In this document: piece by piece, positions 1 to 10,629 of the stretch | Position numbering within the stretch: position 1 is the stretch's first letter | Layout of the letters: each line of letters starts with the position of its first letter | DNA from: Simmondsia chinensis | Taxonomy: Eukaryota; Streptophyta; Magnoliopsida; Caryophyllales; Simmondsiaceae | Assembly: GCA_018398585.1 (NCBI GenBank) | Contig: JAGTTD010000001.1 | Location: 22,027,750-22,091,749, forward strand | Direction: 5' to 3' | DNA length: 64,000 nucleotides | Notes under the pieces: model-generated | What the model saw: the letters and a program-made list of their open reading frames with translations, nothing else | What the model was told of the DNA's origin: nothing | Databases searched by the model: none | Position numbers and translations under genes: made by a program

Positions 1-220
1 ATAATAACCTGTGAGACCCAAGAACCCTCTCAATTGCTTGAGGGATGTGGGAATAGGCCACTGCCTCATAGTTTTAACCTTAGCAGTATCGATGGCTGCC
101 CCATTACAAGAAATAACATGTCCTAAGTACTCTATTTTAATTTGAACAAAGGAGCACTTTGAGAGTTTAGCAAAAGCTTATGTTTATGCATGGTATGAAA
201 GACTTGGTAGAGGTGGGAAA
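1..220 (-). pseudogene. Chromovirus RT/RNase H fragment (R0)
   Basis: The reverse complement matches the RT-to-RNase H boundary of element A (2820-3030): a lysine/histidine-rich stretch before the ECS(F)-like region, then EYLGHVIS-like and LKQLRGFLGLTGYY-like motifs. Only this 3' part of pol is inside the window and its reading frame is broken. It belongs to the same family as elements A and B but lies in the opposite orientation. Element A starts abruptly at 221, so A probably inserted into this older copy. The lineage call rests on similarity to elements inside the window. Confidence 0.75.
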
Positions 221-516
221 TGTTGTGATTGTGAATTGAAGTGTTGTGAATCGAATGTTTAGTTCTAATCGAATGATGTGCTTAGGTGTTACTTTATATT
301 TTTGTGGGAAGGGTAGTTAAATAAGCTGAGTTTGTATTTGTTAGATATATTGCTTTGTTGATTTCTCTAGTTAGCATAAGTACTTTGCTTGTATTATGGT
401 AATAAGCATTCAATAGAAATGAAAATATCTTCTTCTCTCATCTAATTATCTCAATTCTCCTTCATCTCATATTCTCTGTCCTAGGTTATGATCTAAGATC
501 ACCTTAGATCATAACA
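221..516 (+). repeat. 5' LTR of chromovirus A
   Basis: A 296-bp LTR starting TGTTGTGATT and ending ATAACA, followed directly by a tRNA-Met-type primer site. Length and layout match the LTRs of element B (27491-27868), and the CT-rich region before the end (TCTTCTCTCATC) is shared with B. The TG...CA termini are intact. The 3' LTR of this element is missing, so no target duplication can be checked; the five bases before it are GGAAA. Confidence 0.75.
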
Positions 517-518
517 AT

Positions 519-530
519 TGGTATTACAGC
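519..530 (+). other. Primer-binding site of A (tRNA-iMet)
   Basis: TGGTATTACAGC lies two bases after the LTR end. It matches the plant initiator-tRNA-Met primer-site consensus TGGTATCAGAGC at 10 of 12 positions. Element B has the perfect consensus in the same place. Confidence 0.8.
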
Positions 531-601
531 TTGCATAATTGCCTTTGATCATGCTTAATTGGCATCCAATCAAGCTGGCTAAGGGTAAGAAACAAGCTAA
601 C

Positions 602-1396
602 ATGGATGGTGATGCAGCTGCCAGTTCGAATCAAGTAGAGAAGTTCAATTGCAGCAGCAGTTGCGAGATTTGATTCTAGCAGTCAGTAATATGAATCAAT
701 CATAGCAACAAGTGCAACAGCAGCTTGTAGGGATGTAGGAACAGATCAATCACCAAGCTACACCCGTGGGAGATGGAATACTTTCATCAGGAAGTCAGCA
801 AGGAAGGCCTCCTAATCCATTGTATCCAAGATCAACTGAGGAGAGTGGTGAAGGGATGCCTATGATTAGAAACTTAGGATTTTGTCAGCCTAAAGTGGAA
901 ATTGATACATTTGATGGAATGCAACCTCAATCTTTGATTAGAAGATGTGAAAGGTACTTTCATTTCTATGATGTTGTTGATTCTCAAAAGGTAGAGTTGC
1001 CTACAATTCACCTACATGGAGATCAGGAGGTGTGGTTCCATAGCTGGATACTTAGCAAACCTTCCATTACTTGGAATGAGTTTGTGGATGAGCTATATGA
1101 TAGGTACGGGGATGTGGATCCAAGGGATGTGGAACTTTAACATTGAAGCACATACTACTTTTGTTAAAGAATACATGACACGCTTTGAACATTTGAAGGC
1201 TAGTATAATGGTTATGAATCTGGAAGCAAGTGAGGTTTATTATGTTTCTAGATTCATTAGTGGCCTCAAACATAAAATCAAGAATCTTGTCAAGGCAGTG
1301 AACCCCTTAACTTTTTCCAAGGCTTATTCTAAAGCAAGGTTGTTTGAGTCTACTATCCTAGCAGTACCTGATGGAGGACAAAGGAGTAAGAGTTGA
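602..1396 (+). pseudogene. gag: gag of chromovirus A (capsid region)
   Basis: Structural Gag of a chromovirus. The chain starts at the ATG at 602, shifts frame near 645, contains stops near 704 and 736, runs open from 766 to 1140, then shifts into the frame ending at 1396. Recognisable parts are a Gln-rich N-terminus, the IDTFDGMQPQ segment, a tryptophan-containing capsid core (WNEFVDEL, YGDVDP) and FISGLKHKIKNLV near the end. Each segment aligns with gag of element B (for example FISGFRPKIKNLVK). It would form the cytoplasmic particle coat, but frameshifts and stops make it non-functional. Confidence 0.8.
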
Positions 1397-1411
1397 CAAT
1401 CAGTTCCACCT

Positions 1412-1606
1412 TTGCATCAAACTATTTCTATGACTCCCAAAACCTTTAGTTTGGAAGAGAAAAAGGATCAAAGGTTGTGTTTTAAATGTAATCAAAGATA
1501 CCTCCTTAGACACAAATGCAATCCCATGCTGCTCATGTCAGTTACTGGGGCTGAGGCTGAAGAAGAACTAGAAGAGCAGGAGGTGCAAGTAGACTCTAGT
1601 GTCTAG
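1412..1606 (+). pseudogene. gag nucleocapsid zinc knuckle of A
   Basis: The 64-residue open segment has a CCHC knuckle at residues 23-36 (nt 1478-1519), CFKCNQRYLLRHKC, with the CX2C...HxC spacing usual for plant chromoviruses. A Glu-rich spacer follows before the protease. A stop at 1393-1395 and another at 1604-1606 separate it from capsid and protease, which in an active element would be one polyprotein. The knuckle would bind element RNA. Confidence 0.8.
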
Positions 1607-1615
1607 GTTGAGGAA

Positions 1616-2047
1616 ATGCAAGATGATTCAGATGAGGATGACATGAAAATTTCTATAAGAGCTTTGACTAGTAATGGCACTCATAACACAATAAGGATCA
1701 AGGGAGAAGTAAGCCACAAACCACTGTTGATATTGATTGATAGTGGTAGCACACAGAGTTTTGTAGATCCCAAGAGTTTCAAATTGGTAGGACATGAGCT
1801 GATCAAGACAAGTCCATTGGTTGTGACTGCTGCAGATGGGAATTCTATGTTAAATCCGACTAAATGTAAAAAATTTAGATGGGAAGTACAAGGCCATCAG
1901 TTTGTTTACGACTTCAAAGTGCTGAGGCTTGGTGGTTGTGACATGGTTCTTGGTGTGGATCGGATGAAAACAATCAGCCCTTTGGTGTTTGATTTTTCTC
2001 AACTATCTATTTCTTTTGAGAGGAATGGCATTTCTATCCAGCTGTAA
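1616..2047 (+). pseudogene. Retropepsin-type protease of A
   Basis: Aspartic protease domain that would cleave Gag-Pol. The catalytic DSG triplet is intact at residues 42-44 (LIDSGSTQSF), followed by the TAADGN flap-like segment and the family motif GGCDMVLGVD. The open segment is 143 aa, about full domain length. It begins just after the stop that closes the zinc-knuckle segment, and further stops follow at 2045-2047 and around 2096, before RT. A host aspartic protease is excluded by position between knuckle and RT. Confidence 0.85.
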
Positions 2048-2173
2048 GGCATAGTGGAACAAGGACAAATGCAAATGATGAGTGGTAAGAGGCTGTAAGG
2101 AGTAATTAGGAAGGGTGCTTATCAATAGATTGGTCAATTATTCTCCCTTGATGCCGAACCATTTGAAGCCAAG

Positions 2174-3078
2174 GTGAATTCTAACCCATCAATTAGCAAG
2201 TTAATACATGATTTTAAGGATCTATTTGAGCAACCAACCTCACTTCCACCAACAAGAACCTTGGACCATGCAATTCCCCTCAAAACTAACTCGAATCCTA
2301 TCAAATTTATGCCTTATAAGTACCCTTGCTCACAGAAGAATGAAATAGAGAAGCAAGTGGAGGAGCTTTTGAAAACCAATTTCATTAGGCATAGCCATAG
2401 TCCCTTTGCTTCCCCTATTATCTTAGTCAAAAAGAAAGATGGGACCTCAAGAATGTGTATCGATTATAGACAACTCAACTCTCTTACAATAAAAGATAAA
2501 TTCCCAATTCCTATCATTGCTGACCTTTTTGATGAGCTCTATGGTTCCCAATATTTTTCTAAGATGGATTTAAGACAAGGATACTATCTAAATCAAGTGT
2601 TAGACCAAGACATACACAAAACAACTTTTAGAACCTATCATAGACACTATGAATTTGTGGTTATGCCATTCAGTTTATCATATGCTCCTGCCACATTTCA
2701 AGCCTTAATGAATTCAGTCTTTAAACCATGCTTGAGGAAGTTTGTTCTTGTGTTCTTTGATGATATACTAGTGTATAGTCCTTCATTGGACTTTCTTGTG
2801 ACTTACCTCTATCAAGTGTTCAAAACAATGCACAAACACAAGTTCTTGCTAAACTCTCAAAATGCTCCTTTACTCAACCTCAAGTAGAGTACTTGGGTCA
2901 TGTAATATCTTGCAATGGGGTAGCCACTGATGCAACCAAGGTCCAGGCATTGAAACAGTGGCCAACTCCTACATCTCTCAAGCAATTTAGACGATTTTTG
3001 GGGCATACTAGGTATTACATGAAATTTGTGGCTGGTTATGGTGTGATAGCTAAACCTTTAACTAATCTTCTCAAAGGA
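2174..3078 (+). pseudogene. Reverse transcriptase of A with start of RNase H
   Basis: RNA-dependent DNA polymerase. The 237-aa segment contains the fingers motif [21 protein letters not shown], the first catalytic Asp in MDLRQG (residues 131-136), FVVMPF, and an intact FFDDILVY active site (residues 194-201). A stop near 2885 precedes the connection segment EYLGHVIS and the start of RNase H (YYMKFVAGYG...KPLTNLL). Homology to B ends near 3078, in the middle of RNase H. The polymerase core is well kept compared with the rest of the element. Confidence 0.88.
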
Positions 3079-4700
3079 CATCTGTCTAAGCAACCATGTA
3101 TATGGTAAATGCCAAGAAGTATTGTCTCAATTTCACATATGCACAGAATAGATGTAGACATAATTTCTCAATTGAGGAATATTTTATTTCACATTCATTT
3201 AAACAATAGATTAGGTAGACCACAACATGTTCAAATCCTTACTTATTTTCATGTACAAGCAAACAACCAATTGATTCATTAGAAGCAGAGACATAAAGCT
3301 TCATAGGTTTCCCTAGTTTTGGTGGAATCAACAACATCAGCCTGATCGAGTATTCCTTGATGGCCTTCAATGCTGCTTGATGTGGCTCCTCGCACTTGAA
3401 ATCCTTCACATACTTGAATGTCAGTAGTGGAGAGAAGACTTTGGTTTTCTGTATGACATTTGAAATGAAACGTCTCAGGAAATTAACCTGCCCTAAGAGG
3501 CGTTGAAGCTCCTTTTCATTGAAGGCTATCGGACATATTGAATGGCCTTAGTCTTGTTAATGTCCACCTTAATGCCCTCTGGTGTACCAAAAAACAAAGA
3601 AAGTTTCCATAGTGCACCCCAAAGGCACATTTTAATGGGTTCATCTTGAGGTTATGGATCCTCATACTAAGGACGCCCCTCTTAAGTCCTCCAAGTGTTT
3701 GGCTTGGGACACTAACTTAACCACGATGTCATCTATGCAGACTTTAGTGCTCTTCCTAATGAGATCATGAAAGATCATGTTCGTGGCTCTCTGGTAGGTG
3801 GCTTTAGCATTCTTTAAGCGAAATGGCATCGTCATACACTCAAAGGTCCTTATTGACCTAGGACACTTGAATGTTGTCTTGTAGGTATCCTCCAAAGCAA
3901 TCATGACTTGGTAGCACCCACAATAGCGATCTATAAAGGATAAAATCTCATGCTTTGAGGCCGAATCAATGAGTACATTAACTATTGGCATTGGGTATTC
4001 ATCCTTTGAGGTGGTTGAATTCAGATCTCTGAAATCAATGCAAATTTTGATTTTTCCTTTCTTTTTGATAATAGGATCAATGTTTGCCAACCATTCAACA
4101 TACTTGGCAGTCCTGATGAATTTGGCATTTAAGAATCTCTCAATCTCCTCTTTAACCAAATTTATTACCTCATGGAACATCCTTATCTGGGTCAGAATGA
4201 TGGGCCTCGAGTAGGCTTGATAGGAAGCCGATGCTCAACCACCTTTCTGTCTAAGCCAGGTATCTCGTGATGGTCCCAAGTAAAGCAGTCCTTTAACTTG
4301 TGAAGCAAGGTCAAATACTGCTTCCTTTGCCCTTAGAAAGCAAAGCACTCAGATAGGTAGGTCTTAGATCTTTTGTTGAGCCCAAGCTAACCTCAAGGAG
4401 GGGGTCTTGAACTTCAGCCCTCAAATCTTCCATCTTAGCCAGCATTGCTCTTAATTTAGGTAGCTCTAGCTTTTTTTCATGCGTCATTTGGACTTCGAGA
4501 CCATTTCCATTGGGTGGGTGCTCAGCCCAAAGTTGATCCTCAGCATGCGAAGCCAAGAGCTTTGATACGGTTGAGGAAACGGCCCTTTGAGCCATCCTTG
4601 GGTGGTCTTTGCAATGGATTTTGGGGTAGTAATTTTAAGATATAGAGGATCAGGTTGGCCTTTGGTAGCTGCTACTTCAGCTACAAGATCCATCTAGGGA
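3078..4700 (-). pseudogene. Tat RT and N-terminal RNase H (T2)
   Basis: Minus strand. From 4693 to 4311 runs the pre-RT segment (LEVSLGSTKDLRPTYLSALLS), then a CFTWDHHEIPGL-like stretch. The 172-aa open segment 4180-3662 carries FRDLN, DEYPMPI, a YCGCYQ motif and a CIDDIVVK active site where plant Tat elements usually read YIDDVVVK. Downstream is a frame-broken connection segment and RNase H remnants (LYVSASNESIGCLLVHENK-like, then SIEKLCL) reaching about 3078. The YxDD motif keeps both aspartates, but stops break the frame. Confidence 0.82.
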
Positions 4701-5541
4701 TCCTCTTCTAACGCAATCACATCTCCTTCAAGGCCTTCTTGATCATTAGTTACCACGAACTCCACGGGAAGGAGTAGGGAAGTTCTAACATCAACCTTCT
4801 CAGGGCGCCTTCAAACTATATTTAAACCCCTTAGTCATTTTCCTTCTTAGGACTGCCATCCATTAGCACATGCGGATCTTAATTTTGAGGACTTGCATCC
4901 GTTTGCATGTCCAGATCTGGAGGTTGGTCCTTTGGCTCAACCCCTGGAGTTTGAGATTCATGCATAGATTGGGGAAAATCTTCTTCTTAGAAATCATTCT
5001 CTATGTCAGACCATGTAGGCATGGTTAGATTGATGCTAAGGGGGCTATATTCCTTCTCACCATCTCGTGACCTTCAAACCAATGAATTCTTGGCAAGTTG
5101 ATCCTACCAAGATTCTTTTCCATTTAAAGACGAGAGACTAGTCCATCTCTCGAGCTTCGTATGTGGCTCACCTTTACTAGCAGTGGTGAAAGGACTAGGT
5201 TCAGTTACTGGATCCTCGAGATCCATAGGCTCAATTTGCTTGCCCTTGCGAACCCTGGCTTCCTCTTCAAAGAGCCTAGATAAGCAAGTATCAAGCAAAG
5301 CTCTTCGTTGTGCTACTTCCTTTAGCAGCTGTATTTTCTTTTGAGTTCGAGTAAGGCTAGAGGGACTGGCACCTGCTTGCAAGAGGTGGTTTCTGCTTTA
5401 GATGTTACTAAAATGAACCCCAGAAGGTTGGTGCCCTAACTATTGTGGTCCCTGACTGGTGTCCATGTCAAGGAGGTGGTATTTCGGATTTCTCTTTGGG
5501 TGTCCAGTCCTCATGATGATTTGGGTCCTTGGAGTGAGAAC
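4700..5541 (-). other. Tat T2 linker between gag and RT, protease not recognised
   Basis: Minus-strand reading gives short open segments rich in Asp, Glu, Pro and Ser. One is at 5382-5104, with an arginine/lysine-rich helix-like start (TRTQKKIQLLKEVAQRRALL). I see no DSG or DTG protease motif, so the protease is either too decayed to read or deleted. Position between gag and RT is the only basis for assigning it to T2. Confidence 0.45.
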
Positions 5542-7350
5542 TCAAGAAGGTCCAATCAATGATGTCCTCTTAGAGGGAGCTGGCTTTTTCCTTAGATAAT
5601 GGCTCAGCTTCTTCATCTTAGACACCAACTTGTGACCACAACCTCTGCAAAGGTCATGAGTAAGGCGCAAGAGCTTCCTCAATGCCTGTTTCTTAGTAGC
5701 AAAAATGGTTTGCCAATGGTCCTTGGTGGATATTCCCATGGCTAAATTTTCTTCTTTAGAGAGAAGGATAACTCCTTCCTGTAGTTGCTTTTTCAAGAAC
5801 CCGCTGAAGGTCGCACAATTGCATGTGAAATGTTCAGCTGTGATGTGCCACTTGCAGTAACGACTTGACAATTCTATTGAGGTTCTGGAAAACCTGAGTG
5901 TTCCCCTCTTCAGTAGCCTATCAAACAAATCGTTGGCTACTGCCAGACTGTATTTGTCTTCAGTTATCCTGAATAGGGATTTTGCCACTAGTTTTGCTAT
6001 CATGGCTACTATAAGGTTTTAATGCCTTGACTGTATTAACTTTAACAAGACTAGGTAAAGGGTATTTATAAACACCTATCTATCCTTCTCCGGGGAAGAT
6101 TAGTTCCCTTGCCTCAATGGCATCTTGAACCACATTTCTAAAGATCACGTAGTTCTTCATTGAATGAGTCAACAAATCATGCGATTTACGGTATACCTTT
6201 CCCTTTGTTTGATTGGGGTTAGGTTTTCTATTTTTTCCCCTAATCTTGAGTTTATTATTAGCCTTAAGCAAGTCACATATGACATTGACTCTTGAGAGGT
6301 CAAATGAGTATTACCTCAAGTCTTGGGATTGGTAAGAATTCCTAGCTTGAATATCCTTCTTAGCAAAATGATTGCAAACCATACGAGGTCATTTGACGCT
6401 CTCAACAACGTCAATTTCATAAGGAGGATCTTCTTCCTCTTCAATTAAGTCATGTACATAGGTTCCACACACGCTATTTTTCCTGGGGCTTTCTTCTTTT
6501 AATAGCCTCGTATCTAGCGGTGGATTCTGCCAGCTGTAGAAATGTCATAAAGTTTGTGCCTTCAATCTTTTTCCTAAACTCAATATCAAAGCCATTAAAA
6601 GTTAGCTTGGCATATTCAACTTTAGGAAGGGCTACATTGCATTTTAACCTGGCTCTCTTGAATCAGTTAACGAAATCATCCAATGATTCACCTAGGTTTT
6701 ATTTCATTCAGGCTAGGACAAACATGGAACTTCCTAGTTCCATTCTTAGGAATAGGACTTGGAATTGCTTGGCCATGTCATCCCAACAGTAAATGGAATT
6801 AGGTGGTAGGCTATTATATCACTGAAAGGCAGTCCTTGTTAAAGAACTTGGGAACAACCTAAGTTTGAGACATTAATTGTCAACCGCTTTTCTACATTGG
6901 CAATTATACCTTACCAAAAGCTCGAAGGCAGACACACTTCCTTCTTCTGAGAAAAGGGTAAACTCGGGGATTTTGCATCCTTTAGGAAGAGGGTATTCCC
7001 TATCAATGAAGTCAGGGTAAGGTTCACTGTACAAAGGTCTATTGACCCTTGTGAGGCTTAGCCCATACATCTGTTTGATAAGGTGACCAATTGGTCTTGA
7101 AGGGGTGGGTTAGGCACATGGTTGTATGCCTGCCATTGCACCCAATGTGGTTGAGGATCTCGAGGGGGATCTGCAGGACACCCTTGAGCTCCCATTACAA
7201 TTGGGTGTGGGAACTATTATTACCCTCATACTTAAGTAACCCCCTTGATCATTTTGGCCATGCATTTGATTGGCCACAATGTATGTCCTAGCAGACCCTA
7301 GGTTGTATGGCATGCTGAGGGCACACCTACATTAGCAAGCTGTTAGAAAA
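5542..7350 (-). pseudogene. gag: gag of Tat T2
   Basis: Minus strand, order from 7350 down: VVANQMHGQNDQGGYL-type N-terminal segment, NRPLYSEPYPDFIDREYP (7070-6873), capsid core, then two knuckle-like motifs. The first (6271-6080) reads VYRKSHDLLTHSMKNY where copy T3 keeps VYCKWNDSLTHSTKSC, so two zinc-binding Cys are lost here (to Arg and Tyr). The second (6003-5542) reads YCKWHITAEHFTCNCATF and is intact. Several stops and frameshifts interrupt the chain. The N-terminal 300 residues seen in T3 (60269-61260) are missing, cut at 7350. Confidence 0.78.
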
Positions 7351-7351
7351 A

Positions 7352-8149
7352 GAGATTAGGAAAGAAATCAAGTAAGAAGTAGCTGTTTGAAGCCTTTTTG
7401 GGCTGTGTGTCGACACACAAGAGCTCCGGAGGGCTATTGTATGCTTGTGTGCCGACACATACCTTATGTGTGTCGACACTGAACATGCCTGGGTAGATTT
7501 GAATGTTTTTTACCAATTAGCTCGATTGAGTGATTGATTACATATTAGCTAAGTAAAATTGATTGAGTGATTGATTACCATATTTGCTTAATTTTTGAAT
7601 TAATTTTCATAATTTTTATCAGTCATTTGTAGGATTGATTGATTCAATCAAGCTTAAAAATCACCCTATTAAAACTTTGTCTTGTTAGATTTGAGTATGC
7701 TTTTCATAATGCCAATGTTGAAAAAATATTTTTATTAACAAGCTAGATTGACTTGAATTTGACTTGAATATTTTTAAAATAAAATTTGCAAATCACATTT
7801 CAAAAATAATTCAAAAGTATTTCTGTTAGTACATCACATATCAATATTAAGATTTTGACTCAATTGATATATCCCGATCCTAAGTCCTAGAAAATAAAAA
7901 ATAAATGATTTAAAGTGCTTAGACTCGGATCTCGTTCTCTTCATTTTGGATGAATCTTTTCTTCAACTTTGATCTCTTTTCTACATGATCCATCATCATG
8001 AAAAGCCTAGTATCACCACGATTAGTCTTGATTTTTCCTAGCTTTCTTATGAGTCACTTTCAAACCAGATTAGAAAATTTTGAACATAATGACTCAATAA
8101 ATAATTGTTATAATCAAAATTACAGTATAAATGGTCATTAGGGCCAACA
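7352..8149 (-). repeat. 3' LTR of the Sirevirus, truncated
   Basis: Aligns with 13930-14728 of the 5' LTR; the remaining ~650 bp are lost at the junction with Tat gag near 7350. It ends GGGCCAACA (reverse complement of the TGTTGGCCC start) next to the polypurine tract. It contains a run of TGTGTCGACACA-type palindromes at 7404-7480. Confidence 0.85.
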
Positions 8150-9215
8150 ATCTCCCCCTATTTGATGATGACAAACATTTGGTATTTTCTCTTATAAAAC
8201 ATGAAAGCTGAAGTATAGAATTCACCATAAAAATATTGACAATTCAAATCATGCAAATTCTCGCTTCGTATCAAATCATGGTGTTATATTTAACATGTTA
8301 AAAGTTCAAGCTCAATTTTCTCCCCCTATGTTGATGCATTGTAGGAATCATACGTTCAATAGGTTAACATCAACGTCATTTTTAACATTTCTCAATCAAA
8401 CACAAACTTCATACCATGCATGTTGCATTCTAAGAGTTAGATGTTTAATGACTTACTCATAGCATCATTTTTATAACATTAAACAACTAAACATGAAATG
8501 ACTAAACATCAATTTCTCTCCCCCTTTGTCATTAACAAAAAAAGAAAAAAACCAATTCAATGCAATGTGTTTGATATTTCTCTCCCTTCATGATATGGCA
8601 AGTATTTTGAAAATGAAAGATTTATCAAATGTTCAAACCGACATAAACAACACCGTTCTCTCTCCCCCTTTGTGATCAACAAAAAGCAATAAGGGAGGGG
8701 ATTTATACATTAAAGATCAAAATGTAACAGTAGTTTTTTACATATGGAGCTCAATATGTTAAGGATAGTCTCACCTCTTTTTTGTGATATAATGTTTACT
8801 CTCTTTTTTTTTAAATATTTACATATGCCTCAATAAGACGAACATGAATAATTTTCCACAAAGCAAGATTTTTAAACTTGAAGTTTTGCAATTCTCATAA
8901 CACATTTAAAATTTTGATAGGAATTCTGAACAAGAATGTGAGAGAATATTCAAGTTAAACAAACATTGAAGAGATCGAAGGTAACTTAATTTTAGTGTTT
9001 CCTTTAAATAATGGTTTCCAAGAACTAACATCCAATAGATTAGATAAGAATACTTGGACAATCATACGACATCACATTAAATCCTTGAGAGTCATTTTCA
9101 ATATAACCATGCATATGAAATTAAAATGCATAAGTAATATATTTCACCATGTTAGTTTTTCTTTTAGTATCACAAATTAGTTCCACATAGAGGCCTAGTA
9201 AAATTATCTAGTTGT
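8150..9215 (-). other. Sirevirus 3' non-coding region with repeated polypurine tracts
   Basis: Between RNase H and the 3' LTR there is no usable coding frame and no recognisable env-like ORF. The primary polypurine tract (minus strand AAATAGGGGGAGAT) abuts the LTR at 8150-8163. Further copies of the GGGGGAGA core occur at 8316-8330, 8516-8527 and 8656-8671, with a weaker one near 8576-8587. Two of them are flanked by related GTTGATCACAAA / GTTAATGACAAA sequence. 8691-9215 is A+T-rich and shows nothing else. Confidence 0.7.
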
Positions 9216-9219
9216 TGAT

Positions 9220-9630
9220 AATTTGTGGGCACATACATCTTTTAAGCACATGATCACGAATGATATGATGTCTACCTCTATATGATTGGTTCTAAAATGT
9301 TGAGTTGGAGGTTTGGTTAAGCATATTGTACTAGCATTATCACACATAATAAGAGCATGATCAATATGAATGCTTAACCAAGATATTTTAGCACAATGAC
9401 TTGCCCAAATAACTTATTTGACCTTTATGCAGGATGAGGCAATGTTCCTTTTTTTTTTTTTCCCCTTAAACAATGGCACTAACACATGACCAATAAATTG
9501 ACAAGTTCCACAATTTGATTTCTAGTCGACTTTGAAACAAGTAAAATCCACAACACTATATCGAACTAGATCTAGGAAATCACACTTACGATAGAACAAG
9601 TCTAAGTACCCATTAGGCATCAAAAAATTA
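9220..9630 (-). pseudogene. RNase H of the Sirevirus
   Basis: Minus-strand frames give remnants of the copia RNase H: a KVDxKSNCGTCQFIGH-like motif (family form DRKSTSGTCxFIG) near 9540-9480, and CDNASTICLTKPPTQHFRTNHIEVD (family form CDNxSAIxLSxNPVxHxRTKHIDIRxH) near 9350-9265. Stops and frameshifts occur between them. It would degrade the RNA strand of the RNA:DNA hybrid. Confidence 0.75.
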
Positions 9631-9634
9631 TTTT

Positions 9635-10550
9635 TCACGGCACAATATCATGAAATTCTTGGACATGTATGAAATCAACTCTCTGCGCACACATTAAACA
9701 AGATATCAAGTCTACTCTTGGTAAGGTCAAGAAGGAATCATACCTCTTTTTATCTGTTTTATCCGTGTCTAGCTTGAGTGTTGAGCTCATTGGGATTTCG
9801 ATTGCCTTGGAACTTTCCATGCCAACTTTCTTAAACATTTCCTTGACGTGCTTGGCATGGTTGATGAAAATTTCTTCATTCCTTGCCATATGCAATCTAA
9901 GAAAGTAGTTGAACTCTCCCATCATGCTTATTTCAGATTTCCTACTCATAAGATTTTCAAGTTCTTCACAAAAAAGATTGGCCAGTAGCACCAAATACTA
10001 TATCATTAATGTAAATTTGAACAATGAGAATTTCACTTCTACAGTATTTGATAAAAAGTATAGTGTCAACCTTCACTCTTAAAAATCCTTAGAGCTTTTA
10101 AAATTAACTCAATGTTTTGTACCAAGCTCTAGGAGCTTGTTCAATCCATAAAGAGCCTTTTTGAGTTTATAAAAATGATTGAAAAATTTGTTATCCTCAA
10201 AATCTGGGTGGTTGTTCAATGTAAACTTTTTCTTCAATAAAACCATTTAAAAATGTACTTTTCACATTCATTTGAAAAAGTTTAAAATTTTTGATTGAAG
10301 CAAATGCATATAAGAGTCTAATAGCTTTTAATCTAGCAACGGGAGCAAAGGTTTCCTCAGAGTCTATATCTTCCTCTTGGTTATAGCCCTTAGCTACTAA
10401 TCTTGTCTTGTTTCTTTCCACATTACCTTCTTCATGTTTTTTATTGTGGTAGACCCACTTGGTGCCAATGACTTGATGATGTTGAGGTATATCCGCAAGT
10501 TCCCACACATCATTTCTCTTGAATTGATTTAGCTCTTCTTCCATTGCCAT
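9635..10550 (-). pseudogene. Copia reverse transcriptase of the Sirevirus
   Basis: The 117-aa segment 10550-10197 is the RT N-terminus: MEEELNQFKRNDVWELA, GTKWVYHNK, RLVAKGYNQEEDIDSEETFAPVARL and a FLNG motif, all copia RT hallmarks. The middle, including the YVDDI active site near 10000-10020, is frame-broken; the adjacent DNA preserves an IVQIYINDIVFG-like reading. The 119-aa segment 9994-9635 carries the C-terminal part (MSMMGELNYFLGL-like, KHVKEMFKKVGM). No stop-free RT chain remains. Confidence 0.85.
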
Positions 10551-10629
10551 GATTCAATTTGCATCATTTAGAGCTTCTTCTACATTCTTGGGTTCTTCAA
10601 GAGAGATGAATGCAGCTAGATGGCAATAT

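Larger units (their letters stand above)
221..3078 (+). mobile_element. Ty3/gypsy chromovirus A (Reina-like), 5' half
   Basis: LTR, primer site, gag with zinc knuckle, protease and RT follow in the standard Ty3/gypsy order. The copy stops inside RNase H at about 3078, where an unrelated Tat element begins on the other strand. RNase H end, integrase and 3' LTR are absent. Short LTRs, tRNA-Met priming and similarity to B, which keeps an integrase with a chromodomain-like tail, suggest a Reina-like chromovirus; the exact lineage is inference. Confidence 0.8.
3078..7350 (-). mobile_element. Ty3/gypsy Tat-type fragment T2 (gag to RNase H)
   Basis: Read on the minus strand from 7350 down: gag, a long acidic linker, RT and the front of RNase H. 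The RT wording (VEWLANI, CIDFRDLN, DEYPMP, ATYQRA) and gag wording (NRPLYSEPYPDFIDREYP) match the plus-strand Tat copy T3 at 61448-61720, and I recall this as the Tat/Ogre group. Both ends are broken: RNase H abuts element A at about 3078, and the 5' end of gag abuts a truncated Sirevirus LTR at about 7350. No protease motif was recognised. Confidence 0.8.

Noticed and set aside
1616..2047. 143-aa ORF as a host aspartic protease
   Set aside because: It lies between a retroviral-type zinc knuckle and RT, and shares GGCDMVLGVD with the protease of element B.
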